Below, piece by piece: positions 43,407 to 52,434 of a DNA stretch of 64,000 nt. The translations under genes were made by a program, and so were the position numbers. The notes beneath the pieces were generated by a model, which did no database searches, was not told the origin of the DNA, and saw nothing but the letters and a program-made list of their open reading frames with translations. Source of the stretch: Halobacillus shinanisalinarum. Its GTDB lineage: Bacteria; Bacillota; Bacilli; Bacillales; Halobacillaceae. The stretch lies in the NCBI RefSeq assembly GCF_022919835.1, contig NZ_CP095074.1:1302001-1366000 (forward strand), given 5' to 3'. Positions within the stretch are counted from its first letter, which is position 1; every line of letters begins with the position of its first letter.

Positions 43407-44000
43407 TTATTTATCTCCGCCTTCTCCTTGTGTTGCGTTAAACTCCCAGTCCAGTTCAAGCTGATCGCCCTGGAACATGTTTTGGTCTTCGCCATTATCA
43501 ACAAACTCAAATTCCACCCATAATTCATTCATCGTACCGGAAGTAAGTCCGCCTTTCTGTTCCCATAGTGGGTCCCATACTTCTCTTTGAACGACATCAG
43601 GATCCATATTCTTTAGCTCATGTAGAGTGGTTTGAAAGACAGGTTCACTTTCCTGCTCCCAGTTAAATATGAAATTCACTCTGATATGCTTTCCAAAGTC
43701 TGCGGATGCATTGTCACCTTGCGCATCTACTACTGTGTAGTCCGTTAACAGATTCACAGTGTCAATTTTCACGGTTCCGTCATTGGTTAGCTTAAATTCC
43801 CGGACCATTTTGTCCCCCGGTTTCAGATTGCTAACATCGATAATCTTCTGAGGATCTACAGATAAATCTAACGTCCCTGCTGCAAACGTATTGCTTGTGG
43901 CTTCTGTGTCGCTGAAATATGCGAACGTCCCTCCTCCGATTAACGATATACCAAGTGATGCCGTGACAACACTCATCCCCAATTTTTTCTTCATACCCAT
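43407..44000 (-). CDS. tasA: TasA/CalY (camelysin) family matrix fibre protein
   Basis: Protein of 197 residues. The N-terminus MGMKKKLGMSVVTASLGISL leads to GGGTFAYFSDTEATSNTFAA, the hallmark signal peptide and cleavage region processed by SipW in TasA/CalY proteins. The mature part, starting DLSVDPQKIIDVSNLKPGDK, has the beta-rich TasA fold pattern. TasA forms amyloid-like extracellular fibres of the biofilm. The gene follows sipW by about 75 bases on the same strand; the start follows GGGAGGAGATTCAT. It is shorter than Bacillus subtilis TasA (261 residues) and closer to CalY in length. Confidence 0.9.
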   Translation of the reverse strand: MGMKKKLGMSVVTASLGISLIGGGTFAYFSDTEATSNTFAAGTLDLSVDPQKIIDVSNLKPGDKMVREFKLTNDGTVKIDTVNLLTDYTVVDAQGDNASADFGKHIRVNFIFNWEQESEPVFQTTLHELKNMDPDVVQREVWDPLWEQKGGLTSGTMNELWVEFEFVDNGEDQNMFQGDQLELDWEFNATQGEGGDK

Positions 44001-44074
44001 ATGAATCTCCTCCCAATTGATTGTTATATTAAACTCCTATGTATATGGAAAAATACAAAAGAAGAATAACCAGA

Positions 44075-44635
44075 TTAAACAGATGGACTTTCTTTTTTTC
44101 CATCGATCTCTCTTATTGTGTTAAAGATGGAAACGATAGAGTACAAGAATAGAATGATACCAGGCACAACGAGTAATAATGCAGCACCAGCTTTCGAACT
44201 TGCATAGCTTAGCAAGTACCCAACATATGGGATGGTAAAATCGACATATTTACCAATGACGTTCTGTGAAAGAACAGGATCTACATCGGCTGATTCGTTA
44301 TGATCACCTTTTGTGGTATAGATCGATTTTCCGTCTACTTTGTTAGTGTCAATAATTCGGTGTGTAATCACTTTGTCGTCTTCCGCACGGAATGTAATGA
44401 CATCTCCATTTTCGTATGTCATCCCCTCTTTTGTCGGTTTTATAGCTATAATCGAGCCCGTCTGGAAGGTAGGCTCCATCGACCCGGAAAGTACCGTCTT
44501 CAACTGATAACCAAATATGGCTGGTTCTCCGCCGCTTGCCTTCGAGGAAATGACTACAATAGCTAGACAGATCATGATCCCAATCATAAGCAACGTAAGG
44601 AGACTGCTAGTTACTTTTAACATTTTCTTCATCAT
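44075..44635 (-). CDS. sipW: Signal peptidase I, SipW (ER-type)
   Basis: Protein of about 186 residues when read from the ATG at 44635, which has AGAGGGGG upstream. Catalytic Ser52 is in LSGSMEP, and a His (about residue 92) in KVITHRII replaces the usual Lys, the feature of the archaeal/ER-like SipW class. Two membrane helices flank the catalytic domain. SipW removes the signal peptide of TasA-type proteins, and tasA is directly downstream. The start overlaps the end of the upstream DUF4047-like gene by 29 bases. A longer frame from 44683 has no ribosome site. Confidence 0.92.
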   Translation of the reverse strand: MMKKMLKVTSSLLTLLMIGIMICLAIVVISSKASGGEPAIFGYQLKTVLSGSMEPTFQTGSIIAIKPTKEGMTYENGDVITFRAEDDKVITHRIIDTNKVDGKSIYTTKGDHNESADVDPVLSQNVIGKYVDFTIPYVGYLLSYASSKAGAALLLVVPGIILFLYSIVSIFNTIREIDGKKESPSV

Positions 44636-45521
44636 CTTTATCGTTTTCCCCCTCTTTTGGTTTACTTTCTTCTTGCTTATCACTCGCTTCCACAGATTCT
44701 GACTGTTCTTCTGTTGCTGACGTTTTGTCTTGTTTTTGTGGTACTGCTTCTTTGGTGGGTTGTTCTTTTTGCGTTATAGAGGCTTTGATGGACTCGTTTT
44801 TTTGCGTTGGAGTGTCTTTGGTGGATTCGGCTTTTTGCGTTCCTGATTCCTTACTGGATTCTGCCTTCGTGGTCGATCTCTTGGTGGATTGATCTTTTTG
44901 TGGTACTGGCTCTTCAGTGGTTTGCTTTTGGTCATTTGTCTTCTTATTTGTTGTTTCAGACTGTTTCTTTATTGCCGGTGATGGCTGTCCGGACTCCTCA
45001 TGTTTTTGCTTGAGTGCCCCGAGTTCTTCCTGTAAAGCCGTTATTACACGATCTAATTGCGGTGAGTCTTCTCTCTCACTAGCTTTTTCAAAGAGCTTTT
45101 GGATCTTATTCAAACCAGCTTGTACATACTTGTGTGAATCCTCTCCGAGATCTGACGTTCGGGCCCTTTCCACATACTCTTTCACTTTATCGTAAATGTC
45201 TCTTAACGATTGTAGATGGCTTTTGATCTCCTTCCGCTCTCCTTGCACTTCCTCAAGCTTAGCTTCAGTCTGATTTATGGTTAAACCATCAAGGGCAACA
45301 TGTAACACGTGATCATATGTATCATTCAATCGAGTGGATAACTTCTCAGCCTCTTTCACCAGTTCGTCAATCGTTTCAGGAAACACAACTGCAGCGGTGA
45401 TCATTGATGTCGCTACTTCCTGTTCAGTAAATCCGGCCTCTGTTTCATCTACAACACTAGAGGTTAAATAAAATGTAATACTACATAAACATGTCAGCAC
45501 TGTAACCTTTCGAAGAATCAT
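44607..45521 (-). CDS. DUF4047-like exported protein with Lys/Glu/Thr-rich tail
   Basis: Protein of 304 residues, first gene of the sipW-tasA locus. The N-terminus MILRKVTVLTCLCSITFYLT is a signal peptide or anchor, followed by VVDETEAGFTEQE, similar to the SipW-type maturation region. Residues about 40-170 form a long coiled coil. The last 120 residues are low complexity, with repeated Thr/Gln/Lys blocks such as STKRSTTKAESSKESGTQKA, and are highly charged. Proteins of this kind occur beside sipW and tasA in the Bacillus cereus group. A structural or assembly role in the matrix, analogous to TapA, is inference. Start after AGGTGAAATC. Confidence 0.75.
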   Translation of the reverse strand: MILRKVTVLTCLCSITFYLTSSVVDETEAGFTEQEVATSMITAAVVFPETIDELVKEAEKLSTRLNDTYDHVLHVALDGLTINQTEAKLEEVQGERKEIKSHLQSLRDIYDKVKEYVERARTSDLGEDSHKYVQAGLNKIQKLFEKASEREDSPQLDRVITALQEELGALKQKHEESGQPSPAIKKQSETTNKKTNDQKQTTEEPVPQKDQSTKRSTTKAESSKESGTQKAESTKDTPTQKNESIKASITQKEQPTKEAVPQKQDKTSATEEQSESVEASDKQEESKPKEGENDKDDEENVKSN

Positions 45522-46041
45522 GATTTCACCTGCAATTCGCTTGATTCTTTTGGAATCTATTAGATTTCATTTGCCCTTAGGAAATACAATAAGCTGATTC
45601 CCGTTTAGTGTAAATGGGGGAATCTTCCTTGAATAAATTGTAAAATCATTTGCTAATTTGTCATATATAGGGTTACAATCTTAATAGCACTAAGTAAGCA
45701 CCACAATAATCCCCCTAATAAGGTATAAGTTCTCAGATGCGAAATAGTTCATACCATCTATGACATAATCATCTAAAAAATTGTAACTTTCGGCCGAAAA
45801 AAAAGCACTCGCCCAAATACCAGGCGAGCACTTTCACATCGATTTTTACGACCTTGCTATAACCCTGAGAAAAACAGCTGGTACTTCTTAAGATCATCCA
45901 GACCTACTTCTATTCACCTACATTAACTCTCTTTATCACCGCACACAGGTCTTATTACTTAATAACTTCAAAAAAGTTCCGACGACGTTTTTTTACTAAA
46001 GACAGCTCTAATCAACCCGCTTATTACAACCAAGCTCTCAC
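45522..46041. other. Intergenic region with matrix-operon promoter and a terminator
   Basis: Contains a 7-bp hairpin GATTCCC/GGGAATC at 45596-45624, about 75-100 bases upstream of the matrix operon start, and a minus-strand terminator at 45795-45834 (AAAG-n2-CTCGCC / GGCGAG-n2-CTTT, followed on the minus strand by TTTTTTTT) for the cation-efflux gene. No gene is supported. Confidence 0.6.
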
Positions 46042-46943
46042 CTATAAAGCCCATTTCTTATTCTTCGTAAAGGAGATCGTTAGCCACTTGGCACGGCCGT
46101 CAAAAGTGAGTTCTCTATCGACCATTTCCCTCACTTCATCCATATCTTCTACATTACGAACACTCGAATAGTCATCCAAAATAAAGTCTGTTTCTATATA
46201 GATCGTTTTTCCGACCTTAGTTACTCTTGTGACGTCTTCCTGGATAGTGTAAAATTCCTTGACTTTGTCAATCTTTTGTTGAATGAAATCAAGTGTTTTC
46301 GGGGAGGAGGCATCATTAAGATCTCTTTGATATTTTGACTAAACATCTTAGCCGGCGTTTTTAAAAAATAGAGAGAAACAATGAAAACCATCCCCGGATC
46401 TATATAGGGCGTAAGATAATCAAGCTTTGTATGACTGAGTAAGACAGCGATGATAAACCCAATCAAAACGGCTGCACTTAACAAAGTATCCATTAACCAC
46501 TGGACAGATTCAGCTTTCACGAACTCAGATCCATTTCTATTTTTACTCATGAACTTATAAACGACATAGCAAAGTATGGTAGCCACCAAAGCATAGATCG
46601 TAGCAGACCCAAGCTCCACATCCCTTCCACCTCTGAATATATCAATTAAAGAAGAAGATAAAGCGTATAAACACAACGCTGCAATTACACTTGCCTTAAA
46701 TGTAATGATTAAAGGTTCGACGATCTCTTTTCCATAGTGGAAACGCTGAGGCTCTTTTTTCTGTATAAAAGAAAACCCTATCAAAGATAGAGCGGATAAG
46801 GCCAAGCTGATGAAAGAATATAATCCATCAAAGATAATCATTTGAGAATTGGCTGCAATTCCCCAAATGACCCCTATGGCCGTAAAAACTAAAGAACCTG
46901 CTATTGATAATCGTAAAATTCTCGAGTCGTTTCTCTTCTCCAT
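46042..46943 (-). pseudogene. Cation diffusion facilitator family transporter, apparent frameshift
   Basis: Six-helix membrane domain followed by a C-terminal cytoplasmic domain. The first 200 or so residues read normally (RLSIAGSLVFTAIGVIWGIA through FIVSLYFLKTPAKMFSQNIK). At the GGGG run 46301-46304 the frame is lost; adding one base restores PKTLDFIQQKIDKVKEFYTI and the rest of the CDF C-terminal domain to the stop at 46042, giving 300 residues, the family norm. The usual metal ligands are only partly kept: DGLYS has Asp but not the second Asp, and VQWLMD has Gln where His is common. Real transport substrate is therefore unclear. Start follows CAAGGAGAAAGTTAGT. Confidence 0.8.
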
Positions 46944-47310
46944 ACTAACTTTCTCCTTGCTTGTGAAAATCGATATCCTTATAATCCCCTAATATATTGA
47001 TTTTATAGTAAGTACTTTCTCAAACAGACGATTGTATAATATCCTACTTGTTCATCGATAGAGGCAATTTGGCAAAAAGCGATCTATTTGACTTTCTATT
47101 TCTTCACTTCTATCAATATTTACTGTCTTTTTTATAAAGCTTGTTTACAAGCCTTTGACCCGCGAGCTCGCGCTGTGTACCGACGTAAACCTGTCGTAAT
47201 TTTAATAAACTTTTTGGCAGATGCCTACCATTATACAAGACATGGGGAGGTACTTCCTTTTTTTACGTTTTGAATACTTGGGGCACAGGGTATTCAATTA
47301 TGAAATTCAT
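46944..47310. other. Intergenic region, nothing recognised
   Basis: A 61-codon plus-strand frame (47088-47273) has no ribosome site and no recognisable family. The stretch probably holds the promoter of the CDF transporter gene and the 3' end of the esterase transcript. Confidence 0.35.
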
Positions 47311-48651
47311 TCATTCTATAAATTCAGCATCTTTTAAAAAGCTTACAATCCCTTTGACTAACCCATCTGATAAAGGTAGATCCGGATTAGAATAGGACTG
47401 CAAATTCTCTGCTCGATCTTTAGGAGCCTCTTTTAAGACATGGTTCATTCTATCTATAAGTAAAAGTTCAGCCTCCACTTTTGCTTCATAGAGATTTTCA
47501 GCCTCACTAACAGGTACTTGAAGATCATGTTTCCCGTTAATGATTAGGACAGGGATCTCTAATTTCTGTATCTCCTTCACAGGGTTATATTGTATCCATG
47601 AAGCCAGAAAGGGTTGAACAGATGACCGAAACATACTTTGTAATTCTTTACTTACACTCTCAACCTGTTCGCCTTGCTTTAACTTTTCTAGAATCTCTTT
47701 ACTTTCCTGTTTCAATTCTTCAGTGAGATTTACTTTCAGCTGGTCATAAAGGACTTCATCTATCGGTCGGCCAGCTCCTGCAATGGATACAAAAGCATCA
47801 ACATCTGTTTCTGCGGCTGCTGCCATTCCAACTAAAGACCCTTGGCTGTGGCCAATGACACCGACTTTTGAAAATTGTTCGTCTTTATTTAACATTTCCA
47901 CCCATGCAGCAGCGTCCTTTACAAATTGATCAAACCGAAGTTCCTTTTCAGGTATAGCGGCACTTTGATTTTTTCCTACACCGCGTTTATCATAACGTAC
48001 ACTAGCTATTCCCTGTTCAGCTAATTCTTCTGCTAAAAGTTTCAAACTGTTGTTTTTCCCTTGTAAAGTAACGGAATTACCATCTCGATCGGTGGGACCT
48101 GAGCCTGGAATAATGATGACAACTGGATGCGGGCCTTTTTCTTTAGGTGTCTCCAACTCCCCATACAGCTTTCCTTCGTTGGTATCAACACTTAGAAATT
48201 GCCCCTCTTCTTGCTCCGTGCCATTTTTTTCGGCCTCTCCTTTATTTAATTCAAAAGGGAATGATTGACCCGCCTGAGTAAAAGTGCCCGCTATTGTTCC
48301 CCCACCTTTCTCCCCATTAAAGGTGATGGTTTGTCCTGCCATTTCTATGTGAAAAGAAATGGCTGATTGGTCAGTCCTTACTTTAGAAAGCGGATAATCC
48401 TTTACGCCCTGAACCGGAATGCTAATCGTTCCATTCCATCCACCCTTGTCTTCAAAGGTAACCATAATAGGTAACGGTTGGTTCGGTACGTTTATCGTAC
48501 CCCTCCAAACACCTGCTAAACCTTCGACGGATGTCCCACCATTTTTGGATTTATTCTGCTCTTGTTTTTTTGGATCCAAATGATCGCTGCAACCAACGAT
48601 AAAAATCATGACAGCTAAAAGCAAACTGATTTTCATCCCACTCATTTTCAT
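47311..48651 (-). CDS. Lipoprotein alpha/beta hydrolase (esterase/acyl-hydrolase type)
   Basis: Protein of 446 residues. Signal peptide with lipobox FIVGC at about residue 21 makes it an extracytoplasmic lipoprotein. A beta-rich N-terminal domain of about 110 residues (GLAGVWRGTINVPNQPLPIM, a DUF3887/lipocalin-like pattern) precedes the alpha/beta-hydrolase domain. That domain has PGSGPTDRDGN in the oxyanion-hole region, RYDKRGVGKN, nucleophile elbow VIGHSQGSL, the acid in INGKHDLQV and the catalytic His in DRMNHVLKE. It resembles peptidase S9-like acyl esterases of Bacillus. Substrate unknown. Start after GGGGGAGAGTCA. It appears monocistronic. Confidence 0.9.
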   Translation of the reverse strand: MKMSGMKISLLLAVMIFIVGCSDHLDPKKQEQNKSKNGGTSVEGLAGVWRGTINVPNQPLPIMVTFEDKGGWNGTISIPVQGVKDYPLSKVRTDQSAISFHIEMAGQTITFNGEKGGGTIAGTFTQAGQSFPFELNKGEAEKNGTEQEEGQFLSVDTNEGKLYGELETPKEKGPHPVVIIIPGSGPTDRDGNSVTLQGKNNSLKLLAEELAEQGIASVRYDKRGVGKNQSAAIPEKELRFDQFVKDAAAWVEMLNKDEQFSKVGVIGHSQGSLVGMAAAAETDVDAFVSIAGAGRPIDEVLYDQLKVNLTEELKQESKEILEKLKQGEQVESVSKELQSMFRSSVQPFLASWIQYNPVKEIQKLEIPVLIINGKHDLQVPVSEAENLYEAKVEAELLLIDRMNHVLKEAPKDRAENLQSYSNPDLPLSDGLVKGIVSFLKDAEFIE

Positions 48652-48776
48652 TGACTCTCCCCCTCATGAAAAACCAAACTCGAGACTTTTCACTTTACCT
48701 TTCTAAAGTTACGAATGAAGGTTAAAAAAGTTTCATAGCAGGCAACAATTAACATGAAATACAAAAACACACACTG

Positions 48777-48800
48777 AATATGGGTTTCACCACCCATATT
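48777..48800. other. Perfect 9-bp hairpin upstream of the esterase gene
   Basis: AATATGGGT/ACCCATATT with a 6-base loop, about 125 bases upstream of the esterase start. No T-run follows in either direction, so an operator or a structured leader is as likely as a terminator. Confidence 0.4.
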
Positions 48801-48861
48801 AAAGAAAAAAAGCCACCCTCACATTTTTTAGAGAAAGGTGATCTTTTTCTTGTTTATATCA

Positions 48862-49257
48862 AATGGTTTTTGCCGCTAAGTGCATGCCTTGGGTAGCCAA
48901 TGGAGGTTCCAAAAGAAGCGGTGGCCTGCCAAGAATGAAGCTGTACACCGACTGGCGGACAGGTAGTGCTGATCATCCCTGTTGGCGTAATCCAGCTCAC
49001 ATCTCCAACATCGGTTGAACCTTGAATAGACTTTCCAGCTAATCGTTTATCGTAGGAGAAGTTCGTTGGTAGTCACTCATCTACTGGATCGCCATGTACC
49101 GGTCGTATTTTTTGACTTTATCGTTTCGCCAGCCCTTCAGCAAACAATTGTCCATCTTCGGTAAAGGAGGATAAGCTTGCCTGCATACTCATATTCATGA
49201 CGGTATTGGAGTTCCCAGCGTGCCATGTTAGGGCACATCAAAAACGCCAGCTTTAGC
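48862..49257 (-). pseudogene. Internally deleted copy of the M20 amidohydrolase gene
   Basis: Bases 48862-49177 match 34630-34950 of the amidohydrolase gene closely by eye, for example AAGTGCATGCCTTG and CTTGAATAGACTTTCC; the match then jumps and 49178-49257 aligns with about 35345-35433 (GCCTGCATACTCATATTC onward). About 400 bases are thus missing inside, and several small indels, stop codons and the absent N-terminal half prevent a product. The high residual identity implies a recent duplication or acquisition from a close relative. No flanking gene of the parent operon accompanies it. Confidence 0.85.
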
Positions 49258-49582
49258 GGCGACTATTCTTATTGAATAATCGCGCACTTTCAAAAAGTAA
49301 TTGTTTCATTTTTTTGGTAATGGCTTCTTGATAGAACCCGATTTTCCTAATCCCGTATAGAGCTAATATTATACGGCTGTACTCCAGCTACTATACGATG
49401 CAATTTCAATCATCAAATGCATATTTTACAATCAATTTTTGCAGCCTCAGTAGTAACCCTTGCCATTATATTTTTGTCTATTGCAGAAACGCCCAGTGGC
49501 GATCTAATATCAATGCTACACAAAAATAAAGACATTTCTTGAACTTAAAAAGTCTTTTTTAAATACGGGCTTATTTCTTTTC
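49258..49582. other. Intergenic region with a dyad and a short frame
   Basis: Directly at the end of the amidohydrolase remnant lies the dyad GCGA-c-TATTC/GAATA-a-TCGC (49259-49283), possibly linked to the rearrangement. A 41-codon plus-strand frame from 49417 (MHILQSIFAASVVTLAII and onward) reads like one membrane helix but has no ribosome site. Confidence 0.35.
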
Positions 49583-50329
49583 TTATTCTTCCTCGGTCCC
49601 CAATGTCATCCCACCATCAACCACAATCTCTGTTCCCGTACAGTATGAACTTTCATCAGAAGCAAGGAACGCTACAGTCCGGGCAATTTCAACCGGCCGC
49701 CCGATACGTCCCAGTGGAACTGAATTGTAAAAATCCGGAACACCCTTACCTTGGGTGGCCATTTCTGTTTCGATTCCACCCGGATGGACCATGTTTACCC
49801 GGATTCCTTTTTGCCCCAATTCAATAGCTGCAGCTTTAGACATAGCAACTACGGATGCTTTTGTCGCGGCATAGGCTGAAGAATTACCGATTGGGGCAAA
49901 CGCAGAGATCGATAAATTGTTTATAATAGAACCTTTTTGCTGTTTTTCCATATGCGGAATAACTGCTTGCATTCCCCGAAATACTCCGAGCTGATTCACA
50001 TCAATCAACTGTTGGTAATCATCTATAGTTGTGTCTGTGAATGGTTTGCGTTTTAGAACTCCGGCATTATTAACGAGCACATCGATTTTACTGAATTTGT
50101 CCATAATCACATCCACAGCTGCTTTCCACTGTGATTCCTTTGTGACATCCAACTGCACTGGATATGCGTGGTCTTTACCTATAGCCACTGCCACTTCCTG
50201 AGCCTTGTCATAATTCCGGGCCCCAACCACCACAATGCCACCTAATGAGGCAAGGTGCTCAGCGATAGCTTTTCCCTGACCACGATTGGCACCAGTAATA
50301 AGGATTACTTGTTCTTTTAAGTCAGGCAT
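49583..50329 (-). CDS. SDR family oxidoreductase
   Basis: Protein of 248 residues. It has the cofactor loop [21 protein letters not shown], a Ser in [10 protein letters not shown], the YAATK catalytic pair and the C-terminal [11 protein letters not shown]. The ARN after the second strand would fit NADP preference. The start follows AAGGAGAGAAAGAGT. It stands alone between the amidohydrolase remnant and a long hairpin; the DASS carrier upstream ends with its own terminator, so the gene seems to be a separate unit. Substrate unknown. Confidence 0.88.
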   Translation of the reverse strand: MPDLKEQVILITGANRGQGKAIAEHLASLGGIVVVGARNYDKAQEVAVAIGKDHAYPVQLDVTKESQWKAAVDVIMDKFSKIDVLVNNAGVLKRKPFTDTTIDDYQQLIDVNQLGVFRGMQAVIPHMEKQQKGSIINNLSISAFAPIGNSSAYAATKASVVAMSKAAAIELGQKGIRVNMVHPGGIETEMATQGKGVPDFYNSVPLGRIGRPVEIARTVAFLASDESSYCTGTEIVVDGGMTLGTEEE

Positions 50330-50405
50330 ACTCTTTCTCTCCTTAGTCTTGTCTTATGATACTTTAACATACAATGTCCAAATACAGCATTTATTATTAT
50401 GGTCC

Positions 50406-50450
50406 GTAAACCTCTCCACCAAAATCTAAGATTTAGGTGGAGAGGTTTAC
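50406..50450. other. Long near-perfect hairpin
   Basis: GTAAACCTCTCCACC (50406-50420) pairs perfectly with GGTGGAGAGGTTTAC (50436-50450), and the inside AAATCT/AGATTT extends the pairing almost to the tip. It lies between the SDR start and the terminator of the DASS carrier. T-content after the stem is low in both directions, so it is not a classic terminator. Confidence 0.6.
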
Positions 50451-50551
50451 TTCTTTTGAACAGATAGTGGCGTCTTCTTCCGGGATAATTTTTTGATACC
50501 TTCTATATTAGGATTATTATTAGCCACTATTATTTCAACACCTTAAACATG

Positions 50552-50602
50552 AAAAAACCGGTTCGTTTCGGAGAAAATTATTCCGAAGCGAGCCGGTTTT
50601 TA
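50552..50602. terminator. Bidirectional terminator of the DASS carrier gene
   Basis: AAAAACCGG-n-TCG-n-TTCGGA pairs with TCCGAA-n-CGA-n-CCGGTTTTT around AGAAAATTA. T-runs on both sides. About 80 bases past the carrier stop. Confidence 0.85.
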
Positions 50603-50679
50603 TAATTTGAAATGGATGTTCAGCAGTTTTTCAGTGCCTCGTAGAAATAAATGTTTTTATCATCTTATTTTAGTGTCTA

Positions 50680-52314
50680 TTACATCAATCCACCAAAGAC
50701 AAGAGGAACATAAAAGTAAATAATAATGACGGAAAAGATAATTCCGCATAGGTTTAGCCACACACCAGTCAGTGCCATTCTGCTCATCTTTACATACCCT
50801 GTAGCAAATACAATTGCGTTTGGCGGGGCAGCAACAGGGAACATAAATGCAAATGTTGCACCCATACATGCAGCTACCATAAGTATAATTGGATCAGTCC
50901 CCAAAGCAGCAGCCCCCGCCGCGACGATCGGATAAACCATAGTGGATGTAGCAGTATTAGAGGTGAACTCCGTTAGTAAGGTTATAACACCAACGATTAG
51001 TGCTATCGTGATAAAGAAGGGGACATCACTGAAGTTAACAAGCTGATTTCCGATCCATTTATCCAAACCGGTACTCATGATTCCAGCAGCAAGAGCTAGT
51101 CCTCCGCCAAAAAGCCATAATATTCCCCATGGAAGCTTTAACACCGTATCCCAATCTAAAATTTTATCTTTTTTATTTTTAGCCGGTATCAAAAATAAAG
51201 CGAAAGCACCCAGTAAAGCAATAATGGTATCATCTATTCCTGGAATGAGTTTTTCAAGTAGCAAGCTTCGTGTGATCCAACCAATTGCTGTCAGAGTAAA
51301 TATAGTTAGCACAACTTTTTCTTCATAACTCATCTTCCCAAGTTCCTGAAGTTCCTTTTTAATAATCCCTCTCCCCCCTGGTATATTTTTTTTATCCATC
51401 GGGTAGGCGATCTTAACAAGATAAAACCATGCTATCGGTATTAGTAAGACAACCATGGGCAAACCAAAAATCATCCATCTTGCAAATGATATCTCTATGC
51501 CATACAAATTATTAACTGTTGCAGCTAAAATTGTATTGGCCGGGGCTCCAATGAGAGTGCCGAATCCACCTATAGTGGCTGAATAGGCAGTTCCAAGCAT
51601 TAACGCAGTTCCAAACGGGAATTTTCCTGGAGAGGTAGCGATTGTTGAATCGTTTCCAAACGATTCGGCCACATGTTTAGTAACAGCTAAGCTAATTGGA
51701 ACCATCATCATTGTAGTAGCAGTATTCGAAATCCACATGGATAAAAATCCTGTAGCAACCATAAATCCTAAAACAATCATACTGGGACTGCTTCCAATAA
51801 AAGCAATAATAGCAAGAGCAATACGTCTATGAAGATTCCATTTTTCCATTGTTAAAGCAATCATAAAACTACCAGCAAATAAGAAAATGAGTGGATCCCC
51901 ATACGAAGAGGATACGTCCCCTATTTCCATAACACCCGTCATCGGAAATAAAATAAGTGGAAGCAATGAAGTCATTGGTATAGGCAAAGCTTCTGTTACC
52001 CACCAAGTAGCAATCCAAGCAATGAGACCAAGCATCAGTACAGCATCCCTAGTCATTCCCTCCGGATTAAGTAATAAAGAAATGCAAAGAAACAATAAAG
52101 GACCGACAAATAATCCAATTTTTTGAGCCGAAGAGTAATTTCCGGGTTGCGGAGGTCTATCATCATTAACCTTATGTTGGGAAGTATCAACTTCTTCACG
52201 TACAGCTGCATTCCCTGGATTTTTAGAAAATAATAATGTTGTAGTTTTCTTTACATCCCTTCTAACTTCAGCATCCCATTGCCATAATCGTCCCCATAGT
52301 GACTGTAAAAACAT
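50680..52314 (-). CDS. DASS (SLC13) family sodium:dicarboxylate symporter
   Basis: Protein of 544 residues. A hydrophilic N-terminal tail of about 60 residues precedes 11-13 membrane helices. DASS signatures include the first SNT motif in MWISNTATTMMMVPISLA, the matching 'LTEFTSNTATSTMVYPIVAA', 'ATWWVTEALPIPMTSLLPLILFP' and the C-terminal AAPPNAIVFATGYV. The family imports succinate, malate, fumarate or tartrate with Na+. It is divergent from a tartrate/D-malate-type dehydrogenase, with mirrored promoters, so it probably imports that hydroxy-dicarboxylate. Start after GGAGGGGAAGGGGTAAA. Confidence 0.93.
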   Translation of the reverse strand: MFLQSLWGRLWQWDAEVRRDVKKTTTLLFSKNPGNAAVREEVDTSQHKVNDDRPPQPGNYSSAQKIGLFVGPLLFLCISLLLNPEGMTRDAVLMLGLIAWIATWWVTEALPIPMTSLLPLILFPMTGVMEIGDVSSSYGDPLIFLFAGSFMIALTMEKWNLHRRIALAIIAFIGSSPSMIVLGFMVATGFLSMWISNTATTMMMVPISLAVTKHVAESFGNDSTIATSPGKFPFGTALMLGTAYSATIGGFGTLIGAPANTILAATVNNLYGIEISFARWMIFGLPMVVLLIPIAWFYLVKIAYPMDKKNIPGGRGIIKKELQELGKMSYEEKVVLTIFTLTAIGWITRSLLLEKLIPGIDDTIIALLGAFALFLIPAKNKKDKILDWDTVLKLPWGILWLFGGGLALAAGIMSTGLDKWIGNQLVNFSDVPFFITIALIVGVITLLTEFTSNTATSTMVYPIVAAGAAALGTDPIILMVAACMGATFAFMFPVAAPPNAIVFATGYVKMSRMALTGVWLNLCGIIFSVIIIYFYVPLVFGGLM

Positions 52315-52360
52315 TTTACCCCTTCCCCTCCTTAATTTTTGCTAGCGCTTTCATAAACAC

Positions 52361-52389
52361 ACCTTACTTTATGTATACGTTAATGTCAA
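52361..52389 (-). promoter_or_regulatory. Sigma-A promoter with embedded operator, carrier side
   Basis: On the minus strand TTGACA (52384-52389), a 17-base spacer and TAAGGT (52361-52366). The spacer contains ACGTATACAT. The block ATGTATACGTTAATGTCA (52371-52388) is repeated in reverse orientation at 52436-52453 with 17 of 18 positions conserved. Confidence 0.7.
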
Positions 52390-52434
52390 TTTATTTTCTT
52401 AAATTAAGTTTTAACGCTAAAACACCTAGTTATG

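Noticed and set aside
47088..47273. 61-codon plus-strand frame ending VLPFFTF
   Set aside because: Reads almost like protein, but has no ribosome site and no family resemblance.
49417..49542. 41-codon plus-strand frame with one hydrophobic helix
   Set aside because: No ribosome site; adjacent to rearranged DNA, so it could be a scrap; kept only as a note in the spacer entry.
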